A stretch of 10,840 nt of DNA from Gemmatimonadota bacterium (GTDB lineage Bacteria > ARS69). Positions within the stretch are counted from its first letter, which is position 1, and each line of letters begins with the position of its first letter. Positions 1 to 6,419 of the stretch are shown piece by piece. Both the position numbers and the translations under genes were made by a program. The stretch lies in NCBI GenBank assembly GCA_020431545.1, contig JAGQIB010000257.1, forward strand, positions 1 through 10,840. The letters are read 5' to 3'. The notes beneath the pieces are model-generated. The model ran no database searches. It had not been told where the DNA came from and worked only from the letters and a program-made list of their open reading frames with translations.

Positions 1-847
1 CGAGCCCGCGTTCCACGACGACCGTGTCGACCTGGAGGAGATCCTCGGCCGCGCGGACAAGTTCTTCCGCCGGCACGTAGACGTCGCCGAGATCGGCCGA
101 TCGGCGCAGCGCATGCGTCAATCCGGCGTCGATCCGATCCGGGTCCTCGGGATCCTTGCCGAGACTTCGCGCCAGAGCGTCGGCCCGGACGAATCCGATC
201 CCCCAGATCTCGCGCGCGAGGCGATACGGATCCTCCCGCACCACGTTGAGGGCCGACTCGCCGTAGCGATCCTGGATGCGGGCCGCGTAGCGCGCGCCCA
301 GACCGTTCTCCTCCAGCAGCAACGTGAGATCCCGCAGTCGCACGCTCTCGCGGACCGCGACCGCGAGCGCCCGGGCCTTTTTGGCGGAGACGCCACTCAC
401 CCGCGTGAGCTCCTCGGGGCGGTCCTCGATCACCGAGAGCGTGTCGGCCCCGAACGTCTGCACGATGCGTTCCGCGAGCTTCGGACCCACACCCGTGCCG
501 CCCTGTCCCCCCGCCGAGATCGAGCTCAGGTAGCGGACGATCGCCTCGTTCGTGGCCGGGGCGCGTCGCTCCAGGCGGGTGACCTCCAGCTGACGGCCGA
601 ACTTCGGATGCTCGACCCACTTGCCCCGCACGCGAACGGGCTCGCCCACGGAGATGGACGGCATCTTCCCGACCACGGCCCAGGTCTTCTCGTCGCCCTC
701 GGGCGCGACGCGGGCCACGGTGTAGCCCGTGTCCTCACTCCGGAACGTGATCCGGGCGACGGTCCCGACGAGCTCCACGTCGCCGCCGCCGTCGCGGACC
801 AGGGTCCGGGCGGAGAACAGATCGGGCTGTGAACGCGAGCCGGCCAC
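1..847 (-). CDS. recD2: RecD2-type DNA helicase, N-terminal part (C-terminus beyond left edge)
   Basis: About 282 N-terminal residues are present; the helicase core would lie beyond position 1. Residues ~24-93 fit the small OB-like N-terminal domain of RecD2 (ITFRSEDTGYTVARV at 33-47). Residues ~103-165 form helix-hairpin-helix repeats (GVGPKLAERIV at 119-129, then TLSVIEDRPEEL and VSGVSAKKA), and a further HhH appears at WGIGFVRADALA (~215-226). RecD2 proteins are SF1B 5'-3' helicases working on recombination and replication intermediates without RecBC. The start is the GTG at 847, with GAGGGGG about 8 bases upstream and no other good start in frame. The link between YLSS and the first HhH glycines looks some five residues longer than usual. 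It lies downstream of the sigma gene but behind a terminator, so it is probably transcribed separately; I see no convincing promoter. Family call is firm from the N-terminal pattern, although the Walker motifs are outside the window. Confidence 0.88.
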   Translation of the reverse strand, partial: MAGSRSQPDLFSARTLVRDGGGDVELVGTVARITFRSEDTGYTVARVAPEGDEKTWAVVGKMPSISVGEPVRVRGKWVEHPKFGRQLEVTRLERRAPATNEAIVRYLSSISAGGQGGTGVGPKLAERIVQTFGADTLSVIEDRPEELTRVSGVSAKKARALAVAVRESVRLRDLTLLLEENGLGARYAARIQDRYGESALNVVREDPYRLAREIWGIGFVRADALARSLGKDPEDPDRIDAGLTHALRRSADLGDVYVPAEELVRAAEDLLQVDTVVVERGL

Positions 848-927
848 GGCAGAACCCCCTCGCCTCAGGTACCACGCCCGCGGGAGGAGGACAATCGCGG
901 GGCCATGGTCCCGCCCGGCCGCGCACG

Positions 928-956
928 AAAAAGGGCCCCCGCCGCCACGGGGACCC
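928..956 (-). terminator. Rho-independent terminator after the sigma factor gene
   Basis: Read on the minus strand, GGGTCCCCG pairs with CGGGGGCCC (9 bp, one G-U) around a six-base loop and is followed at once by TTTTT (positions 932-928). It starts about 50 bases after the sigma gene stop and separates that gene from recD2. Confidence 0.8.
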
Positions 957-1004
957 TCGTTCCGGACCGCCTCGCGGGCCGCCCGGGAATGTTCGCTTCG
1001 CTCC

Positions 1005-1967
1005 TCAGACGCTGCGGGCCGCGGCGCGGAGCTTCAGCAGGCACCGCTTCTCGATCTGGCGGACGCGCTCGCGCGTCACGCCGATCTTCTTGCCGGTCTC
1101 CTCCAGGGAGAGCGGCTCCTGGCCGTCCAGCCCGAAACGGAAGTTCAGGATGCGACGCTCGCGCTCGTCGAGGCGCTCGAGCAGCGAGGTGAGACGACGC
1201 CGGTTCAGCGTGTCGCCGACCTGCTCCAGCGGAGAGGCCTCCCCCGTGTCCGGCAGCAGGTCGTACAGGGTCGCGCTCGCCTCGTCGCCGATCGGCGAGT
1301 CCATGGAGAGCGTGCTGCGGGTCAAGCGCGCGAGATCCGTGACCTTCTCCACGGGAAGACCGAGCTCGCGCGAGACATCGTCGATCGTGTGCTCGCCGTT
1401 CGTGCGCTGGGCGAGCGCGCGTTCCACCTGCAGGTACTTGCGGAGGTTCGCGATGACGTTCGCGGGAATCCGCACCGTGCGGCTGTGATTCGCGAGTGCG
1501 CGGGTGATCGACTGCCGGATCCACTTGGACGCGTACGTCGAGAACCGGAACCCGAGCTCGGGATCGAAGTACTCCGCCGCCTTGATGAGACCGAGGTTGC
1601 CCTCTCCGATCAGGTCCGAGAAGGAGAGCCCCATTCCCTGGTAGCGTCGCGCGATCGAGACGACCAGGCGGAGATTCGCGGCCACGAGATGATCGTGCGA
1701 CTTCGAGTCGCCGCCCCGGGCCGCTCTCGCGAGCGTGACTTCCTGTTCGCGGGTCAGCAGCCGGATGCGGCTGATCGCTGCGAGATAGGTGCCGAGACTG
1801 TCTCGCCCGGACGCCGAGGCCGTCGTGCCCCGGGACGCGCGCCGGCGAGGTGCGTCTTCGGAATCGTGGTTCGACCGCTCGGCGGCCTCTGCCTCACGCG
1901 ATTCCAGCATACTGAGACCTCCTTCGAAGAGAACTTCTCCGAGGTCGTCCGACGCCCAGGGGTTCAT
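1005..1967 (-). CDS. Compact sigma-70 family factor, group 2-like (RpoD/RpoS type)
   Basis: A 320-residue sigma factor that directs RNA polymerase to promoters. Region 1.2 is at ~56-90 (SLGTYLAAISRIRLLTREQE), region 2 at ~93-162 (NLRLVVSIARRYQGMGLSF, DLIGEGNLGLIKA, FDPELGFRFSTYA, WIRQSITRALANHSRTVRIP), region 3 at ~170-245 and region 4 at ~255-318, ending just after the helix-turn-helix VTRERVRQIE (297-306). There is no long region 1.1, only an acidic N-terminal tail of ~55 residues. The -10-reading Gln and Thr of region 2.4 are kept (Q152, T155), but the first residue of the usual Trp pair is Lys (ASKW). The ATG at 1967 is chosen because GGGAGG lies five bases upstream; the frame stays open to 2291 but that extension has no such signal and overlaps the sigma-54 promoter. 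A primary sigma of a lineage with short sigma-A proteins is an alternative. It ends in its own terminator. Confidence 0.9.
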   Translation of the reverse strand: MNPWASDDLGEVLFEGGLSMLESREAEAAERSNHDSEDAPRRRASRGTTASASGRDSLGTYLAAISRIRLLTREQEVTLARAARGGDSKSHDHLVAANLRLVVSIARRYQGMGLSFSDLIGEGNLGLIKAAEYFDPELGFRFSTYASKWIRQSITRALANHSRTVRIPANVIANLRKYLQVERALAQRTNGEHTIDDVSRELGLPVEKVTDLARLTRSTLSMDSPIGDEASATLYDLLPDTGEASPLEQVGDTLNRRRLTSLLERLDERERRILNFRFGLDGQEPLSLEETGKKIGVTRERVRQIEKRCLLKLRAAARSV

Positions 1968-1972
1968 GGCGG

Positions 1973-1978
1973 CCTCCC
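1973..1978 (-). promoter_or_regulatory. Ribosome binding site fixing the sigma factor start
   Basis: GGGAGG on the minus strand, five bases before the ATG at 1967. It decides between this start (320 residues) and the longer open frame reaching 2291. Confidence 0.7.
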
Positions 1979-2074
1979 TGTTCCCCCCGCTCGCGACGGG
2001 GTTCGAGGATTGGCAACGGGCCGGCATCGAATCGGCAAGACCTCCACATTGTTCTTGCCTCGGACGCAGGAGAT

Positions 2075-2090
2075 TGCAGGGCTCGTGCCA
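2075..2090 (-). promoter_or_regulatory. Sigma-54 (-24/-12) promoter of the sigma factor gene
   Basis: The minus strand reads TGGCACGAGCCCTGCA, against the consensus TGGCAC-R-N4-TTGCW: one mismatch (C for the first T of the -12 box). The GG and GC doublets are exactly 12 bases apart, as sigma-54 requires. Predicted transcription start is near 2064, giving a leader of about 97 bases to the ATG at 1967. It is intergenic and correctly oriented. Confidence 0.6.
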
Positions 2091-2282
2091 AGCGAGCCGA
2101 ACGGAAGCCAAGAGTTTGTGTCGAGCCCGTAAGTCGTCTTCACATAGGGAGTTGCGGAGGTCCGGCGGGACGGGATCGGCGCGGGGGCCGCGCGGCGCGG
2201 GCCGGTCGGCGGGCCCGAAAGTGCGCAGGTGGTTTACACTCGACCCCGTGCCGATCCAAGTGATTGCAAACAAACGGCTTGC

Positions 2283-2338
2283 CGGTGTCACCGTACTTCA
2301 CATTCACCCCCGCAGGGATTGGACACTCGGTGCACACC
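2283..2338. promoter_or_regulatory. Pair of GGTG/CACC dyads, possible activator binding sites
   Basis: CGGTG-T-CACCG at 2283-2293 is a perfect 11-bp dyad; GGTG-CA-CACC at 2329-2338 is a second perfect dyad with the same half-sites. Centres are about 45 bp apart, close to four helical turns, and about 225 and 270 bp upstream of the predicted sigma-54 start. Short dyads arise by chance, so the role as upstream activating sequences is inferred from position and pairing. Confidence 0.3.
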
Positions 2339-2425
2339 TCTCCGGGAAGCTGTCGAGGGGGCGCCGTCTCGGCGCCGACGACGCGGAAACTCGACCCGGA
2401 GCTGCCGCGCTCGGCGATCGGCACC

Positions 2426-2460
2426 AAAAGGAAGCGGGGCGCCGGAAAAGGCGCCCCGCT
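2426..2460 (-). terminator. Rho-independent terminator after the TPR-GAF-AAA+ regulator
   Basis: AGCGGGGCGCC and GGCGCCCCGCT form a perfect 11-bp stem around a six-base loop (2433-2460). On the minus strand it is followed by TCCTTTT, a short, interrupted T-tract. It begins 88 bases after the regulator stop, so the sigma gene beyond probably needs its own promoter. Confidence 0.7.
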
Positions 2461-2547
2461 CAGAACGTCTGCGGATTCGGTCCGGCGGGTTCGATACGCC
2501 GGGCGGCCCGGTGGCCCGGCCCAGTGGCGGCACCGGTCTCCCGGTCG

Positions 2548-5500
2548 CTACAACTCGATCTCGTACCGGGCGATCTTGTTCAGAAGGCCGCGTCGGCTGA
2601 TTCCGAGCGAACGCGCCGCGTGCGATCGGTTGCCTCCCGTCTCGCGGAGGGCCCGCTCCACCAGCTCCTTCTCGATCGTCTCCACCAGGTCGGAGAGCGA
2701 CTGATCGGCTGCGAGTTCCACCGGCATCGACGACGTCTCGTTCGCGGAGACGTGCGTTGCGAGGTCCTCGCGCCGGATCATCGTTTCTCCCGAGGCCATC
2801 GCGACCGCTCGCTCGACCTCGTGACGCAGATCCCGAACGTTGCCCGGCCACGAGTGGGACACGAGCGCATTCATCGCCTCGTGCGAGAATCCACGCACCG
2901 ATCGTCCCATCGTCTGGTTGAAGTGCTCGAGGAAGTAGTCGACGAGCAGCGGAATGTCTTCTTTCCGTTCCCGCAGCGGCGGGATCTCGATCTGGATCAC
3001 CCGGAGGCGATAGTAGAGATCCTTCAGGAACCGCCCCTCTTCCACGAGGTCGAGCAGCGACCGATTCGTGGCGCAGATGATCCGGACGTTCACGTGACGG
3101 ACGTGCGCCGACCCGACGGGCTTCACCTCACCCTGGTCACACACGCGAAGCAGCCGCTCCTGGAACGCGACCGGCGTCTTGTCGATCTCGTCGAGGAAGA
3201 TCGTGCCGCCGTCCGCCTTCTCGAACAGGCCGATCTTGTCGGCCTTCGCGTCGGTGAACGCGCCCTTCACATGACCGAACAGCTCACTCTCGAGTACGTC
3301 CTGCGAAAGCGCGGCACAGTTGACGACCACGAACGAGCCGGACGCCCGTCCCGACGAGCGCTGCAGCGCGTGCGCCAGCAGCTCCTTCCCCGTTCCGGTC
3401 TCGCCCTGCAGGAGCACCGTGGCCTGGCTGTCGCCGAGACGCTCGATCAGGTCGAGGATCTCGAGCATCCGCCGACTCTGAGTGATGATGCCCTCGAATC
3501 CGGAGCGACGGGCCAGACGACGTCGCAGCTCGCGGTTCTCGTCGCGGACCGCGTCCAGTCGCATTTCCTGCACCGCGAGACCCGCGGCGGGCGCGAAGGC
3601 CACCAGGAAATCGAGCTCGGGCTGCCGGAAGTAGCCCGCCTCCTGGCAGACGTCGACGTAGAGACCGCCGACCACTTCGTCTTCCGAGAAGAGCGGCATG
3701 AACGCGACCGATCCGAGACCATGCACGAGGTCGGCGTCCGACGCGAAGCGGGGATCCCGCATCGGCGACGTCGACACGATCGGCTTTGCCTCCAGCGCAT
3801 GATCGCCGCGAAGCGCATCCACGATCTCGGCCGCGCGATCCGCCTCGGCTCGGTTCACGCCGGAATCCGGCGACACCACGATCGAGTCGCCCTGCGTGAG
3901 CATCAGGCAAACGCGGTCCGCGTTCATCCGCTCCTCCAGCGCGCGCTCGATCAGGCGCACCTTTGCGCGCGGATCGGACTCCCGCTGGATCCGGCTCACG
4001 GTCTCATTCAGGGCCGCCAGATCGTTGCGCTCGGACGCCGCCGTCTCCTCGAGGAGCCGATCGATGTCCCGGTGCATCGAGGCGAGGGCCGCCTGGTCCT
4101 CTTCGCTTCCCACCCGCTCGAGCAGCGCCATCGCCGACTGCAGGTGGTGGCGGGCTTCGCCGGTCGGGTGGTCGCAGACCATCTCGAGCTTGGCGGCGAG
4201 CAGGTAGGCGTGACCGGCCTCGTACTCGGCCCCGACACGCTCGAAGGTCTCGCGTGCGAGCTCGAGGTGGCGGGCGGCTTCCTCGAGATCCACGATGTTC
4301 TCGAGACAGAAGGCCGCGAACTCGGCACGTGAAACCGCGAGGTCGAAGACCGTGCCGCCCGATTCCAGCAGGCGCACGGACTCGAGGTAGGAATCTCGGG
4401 CACTCGCGACATCCCCGTCGGACGACTCGATGCGGGCACGAACACGCAACAACAGACCCAGTTCATAGTCGTCGTGCATGCCGGACGCAACGACGATCGC
4501 GCGGGAGAGATATGATCTCGCTGCAGCGACCTGTCCGAGCTGTGATTCCAGGTTCGCGAGACGGCGCAGCGCCTCGAGGACCACGTCGCCTCGCGGCGCG
4601 ATCTTCTCGCCGAGTTCCAGTGCGGTCAGGTAGCACTGCCGCGCGTCTTCATACGATTCACGTACCAGCGCCAAGTCGCCGCGGAACTCGTGCGTCAGGG
4701 CCAGAGACCGCATCTCGCTCAGTTCGCGACTGAGTACTTCCGCGCGTTCGTAGAATGCGGCCGCGTCGTCCAGCTCCCGCCGGTGCAGGTGGTAGTTGCC
4801 CAGCCCGAGGGAGGCGACCACAGTTCCCGCCTTATCTCCGATGGCCTCCGCCATTCGCAACGCGCGCGACCACGACTCGTAGGCCGAGCACCAGTCGCCG
4901 GCCTTGAACTCGACGACTCCGAGGTTTCCCAGCGAGATCGCGGCGCTGTAGGAGTCGCCAAGTTCCTCCGCGACTCGGAGCGAATGTCTCGTGTGAACCA
5001 TCGCCTGCTCGTAGTTGCCTCGGTTCTTTTCCATGAGCCCGAGGTTGTTCAACACGCGCATGACTCCATCGCGGTCTTCGATGGTCCGGAAGCCCGAGAG
5101 AGCGGACTGGAATGCCCTGCTTGCCGTCTCCCAGTCACCGTTTCGCATGGCAACGGTGCCGAGGCCGTTCTGCGCCCGCGCCAGGACCGCCGCTTTCTCT
5201 CGATCGAGAACGGTGTCCCGTGCGTCGCGGAAGGCCTTCTCTGCTTCCGTGTAGCGGCCCAAATTGGTGAGGGCCCAGGCTCGCTCGTTGTGGATACGCC
5301 CGAGGGCGACGGATCGCGCTTCGCCCGGGGTGGCGAGGGCCCGGTCGAGGAGTGCCAGGGCACCCTGGAAGTCGCCCGTCTGAATCCTGCAGCTCGCCAT
5401 CTGCACCCAGACGTGCTGGACGAGTTCGCCCGACTCCCGCGCCTTCAGGGCGATCTTCAGAATCTGCTCGTAGTACTCGAGGGCGGACCCGAACTCTCCC

Positions 5501-5640
5501 GCGCCGCGGCTGAACTCGGCGAGTTGCTCCAGCAACCCGACGTCATCCGCCGGTCTCTCGTCCGTAGGGAGTCGATCGTTCGCCCGTGCCGAAGCCCCGC
5601 CCGTGGTTCCGGCGTCCGGCTTCTCGTGGGGATGCGACAT
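2548..5640 (-). CDS. TPR-GAF-AAA+(sigma-54 activator)-Fis HTH transcription regulator
   Basis: A 1,030-residue cytoplasmic regulator. Residues ~35-530 are TPR-type helical repeats (such as NNLGLMEKNRGNYEQAM and GNLGVVEFKAGDWCSAYE). Residues ~560-690 form a GAF domain, followed by a short charged linker (~693-711). The sigma-54-activator AAA+ domain is at ~715-945: Walker A GETGTGKE (746-753), L1 loop GAFTDA (793-798), Walker B GGTIFLDEID (811-820) and WPGNVRDL near 931-938. The Fis-type HTH is at ~990-1030 (GGNRSHAARSLGISRRGLLNK). Members bind upstream sites and remodel sigma-54 holoenzyme using ATP; TPR and GAF would carry the signal input. Oddities: the L1 motif is GAFTDA, not GAFTGA, and the first of two arginine-finger positions is Leu (FLKDLYYRL). 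The ATG at 5640 is preferred over a TTG ten codons earlier because GAGG lies eight bases before it. No own promoter is evident, so it may be co-transcribed with the small exported protein upstream. Confidence 0.92.
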   Translation of the reverse strand: MSHPHEKPDAGTTGGASARANDRLPTDERPADDVGLLEQLAEFSRGAGEFGSALEYYEQILKIALKARESGELVQHVWVQMASCRIQTGDFQGALALLDRALATPGEARSVALGRIHNERAWALTNLGRYTEAEKAFRDARDTVLDREKAAVLARAQNGLGTVAMRNGDWETASRAFQSALSGFRTIEDRDGVMRVLNNLGLMEKNRGNYEQAMVHTRHSLRVAEELGDSYSAAISLGNLGVVEFKAGDWCSAYESWSRALRMAEAIGDKAGTVVASLGLGNYHLHRRELDDAAAFYERAEVLSRELSEMRSLALTHEFRGDLALVRESYEDARQCYLTALELGEKIAPRGDVVLEALRRLANLESQLGQVAAARSYLSRAIVVASGMHDDYELGLLLRVRARIESSDGDVASARDSYLESVRLLESGGTVFDLAVSRAEFAAFCLENIVDLEEAARHLELARETFERVGAEYEAGHAYLLAAKLEMVCDHPTGEARHHLQSAMALLERVGSEEDQAALASMHRDIDRLLEETAASERNDLAALNETVSRIQRESDPRAKVRLIERALEERMNADRVCLMLTQGDSIVVSPDSGVNRAEADRAAEIVDALRGDHALEAKPIVSTSPMRDPRFASDADLVHGLGSVAFMPLFSEDEVVGGLYVDVCQEAGYFRQPELDFLVAFAPAAGLAVQEMRLDAVRDENRELRRRLARRSGFEGIITQSRRMLEILDLIERLGDSQATVLLQGETGTGKELLAHALQRSSGRASGSFVVVNCAALSQDVLESELFGHVKGAFTDAKADKIGLFEKADGGTIFLDEIDKTPVAFQERLLRVCDQGEVKPVGSAHVRHVNVRIICATNRSLLDLVEEGRFLKDLYYRLRVIQIEIPPLRERKEDIPLLVDYFLEHFNQTMGRSVRGFSHEAMNALVSHSWPGNVRDLRHEVERAVAMASGETMIRREDLATHVSANETSSMPVELAADQSLSDLVETIEKELVERALRETGGNRSHAARSLGISRRGLLNKIARYEIEL

Positions 5641-5709
5641 CCACCAAACCTCGGGCCAGAAGTGGTCCAACGACTTGCCGGCGAGAACGATTCACGAAAC
5701 GCCGACGGT

Positions 5710-5725
5710 GGGATCCCAGGATCCC
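5710..5725. repeat. GGGATCC/GGATCCC inverted repeat upstream of the regulator
   Basis: GGGATCC-CA-GGATCCC is a perfect 7-bp dyad with a two-base centre, lying between the small exported protein gene and the regulator start (70 bases upstream of the ATG). The two-base centre is too tight for a stable hairpin and no T-tract follows, so a protein-binding dyad is likelier than a terminator. It could be chance. Confidence 0.35.
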
Positions 5726-5747
5726 GCGACTACGAGACGATCGAACG

Positions 5748-6002
5748 CTACTGGATCGACGCCCAGGCCAGCTTCAGGTAGATCCTCATGAGGAGGAACC
5801 GCCACTCACTCGCCGCACGCTGCGTCCCAGTGCGGGATCCGTCGGAGTCGATGACCGCATCATCACGAACCGGGATCGTCGACACGTTCGGACGGTCCGG
5901 ATCGCCGCTCTCACCGTTTTTCCCGGGGCCCGCATGAGACGCGCTCGCGATCATCGCCGTCGCCGCGAGGGTCAGCACGAGAGCCCGGAACCACTTTTTC
6001 AT
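5748..6002 (-). CDS. Small exported protein with signal peptide, unknown function
   Basis: An 84-residue protein of no family I recognise. The N-terminus MKKWFRALVLTLAATAMIAS followed by ASHA is a textbook Sec signal peptide, with likely cleavage after residue 24 (SHA/GPG). The mature ~60 residues have a polar, disorder-like first half (GPGKNGESGDPDRP) and an aromatic/hydrophobic C-terminal end (SEWRFLLMRIYLKLAWASIQ) that could form an amphipathic helix. There is no cysteine. The ATG at 6002 has GGAG five bases upstream; a longer in-frame extension to 6137 runs back into the promoter and is not used. The stop is 107 bases before the TPR-GAF-AAA+ regulator on the same strand with no clear terminator between, so co-transcription is plausible. 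A secreted signal sensed by the TPR regulator, or a target under its control, are both possible; neither is shown by the sequence. Confidence 0.72.
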   Translation of the reverse strand: MKKWFRALVLTLAATAMIASASHAGPGKNGESGDPDRPNVSTIPVRDDAVIDSDGSRTGTQRAASEWRFLLMRIYLKLAWASIQ

Positions 6003-6020
6003 GGGAACTCCGCTGGTTGT

Positions 6021-6062
6021 GTCGAATTCGTTCGACGCCCGGGAAGAGAGTTCACACTTCCC
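6021..6062 (-). other. Two stem-loops in the 5' leader of the small exported protein
   Basis: From the predicted 5' end, GGGAAG pairs with CTTCCC (6041-6062, ten-base loop), then GTCGAA pairs with TTCGAC (6021-6036, four-base loop). Both lie between the predicted transcription start (~6067) and the ribosome binding site (GGAG, 6008-6011). A stabilising or regulatory leader is possible; it matches no riboswitch class I know. Confidence 0.4.
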
Positions 6063-6073
6063 GAACGACTCCC

Positions 6074-6103
6074 AGTTTAGAAACGAACACCCCGGGACGT
6101 CAA
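6074..6103 (-). promoter_or_regulatory. Sigma-70-like promoter of the small exported protein
   Basis: Minus strand: -35 TTGACG (6103-6098), 18-base spacer, -10 TAAACT (6079-6074). The -35 box overlaps the stop codon of the preceding membrane protein gene. Predicted start is near 6067, giving a leader of about 65 bases. Confidence 0.45.
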
Positions 6104-6354
6104 CGGGCCCCGGCCTCCGAACGGGCGGAGAGGGCAAAAAATCCCTGCCAGCCCGCCGCCACGATCAGCCCCACCACCCAGAGGCGGAGCACCCACCCCG
6201 ACGCGTCGGCCAGCGAGGGCTCCCAGACGGGCTTCCAGGCCTCCAGGGCGGCCACGAGGCCGAACCAGAGCCCCTGGAGCGCGAATCCCACCACGAGGAC
6301 CCCGACCCAGCCGACGATCAGTCGCTCCCAGAACGTACCCCAAGAATCGTCCAA
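6100..6354 (-). CDS. Small two-helix membrane protein, unknown function
   Basis: About 84 residues from a TTG start at 6354. Two hydrophobic segments are clear: LIVGWVGVLVVGFALQGLWF (residues ~12-31) and a Trp-rich second helix containing VLRLWVVGLIVAAGWQGFFA (~53-75), joined by an acidic/Trp-containing loop (EAWKPVWEPSLADASG). The tail SARSEAGAR is short and positive. The start is uncertain: TTG at 6354 has AGAGG nine bases upstream, while CTG at 6375 and a GTG at 6450 (overlapping the gene before) are alternatives without a good ribosome binding site. It follows the 100-residue protein by 65 bases and is probably in the same transcript. I recognise no family; a partner of the preceding small membrane protein is a guess from proximity. 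Confidence 0.62.
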   Translation of the reverse strand: MDDSWGTFWERLIVGWVGVLVVGFALQGLWFGLVAALEAWKPVWEPSLADASGWVLRLWVVGLIVAAGWQGFFALSARSEAGAR

Positions 6355-6419
6355 AACTGTGAACCTCTTGATCAGAGATGCCCAGGGGGCACCCCAGCCC
6401 CCCGCGGTTTCCGGATCCG

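Larger units (their letters stand above)
1968..2547. other. 580-base gene-free region between the regulator and the sigma gene
   Basis: It contains, from the regulator side, the regulator's terminator (~2426-2460), two GGTG/CACC dyads (2283-2338), a sigma-54-like promoter (2075-2090) and the sigma gene's leader of about 97 bases with its ribosome binding site. The stretch ~2220-2340 is visibly less GC-rich than its surroundings. A minus-strand open frame (2140-2427) has a few Cys and His residues but no ribosome binding site and untypical third positions, so I do not call it a gene. No known small RNA is recognised. Confidence 0.6.

Noticed and set aside
2011..2026. Plus-strand TGGCA...GGCA pair resembling a sigma-54 site
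   Set aside because: The -12 box lacks TT, the -24 box has a mismatch, and no plus-strand gene lies downstream.
729..2132. Open frame of 467 codons on the plus strand opposite recD2 and the sigma gene
   Set aside because: It runs through the sigma gene terminator and both flanking genes in antisense and shows no family motif.
2140..2427. 95-codon minus-strand frame with a CTEC and further Cys/His residues in the large gap
   Set aside because: It starts within the T-tract of the terminator, has no ribosome binding site, has mixed third positions unlike its neighbours and covers the dyads. Kept only as a remote possibility.
1789..4332. Open frame of 847 codons on the plus strand across the sigma and regulator genes
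   Set aside because: It is antisense to two clear protein families, reads as Arg/His/Leu-rich sequence without any domain, and is the usual consequence of high GC at third positions.
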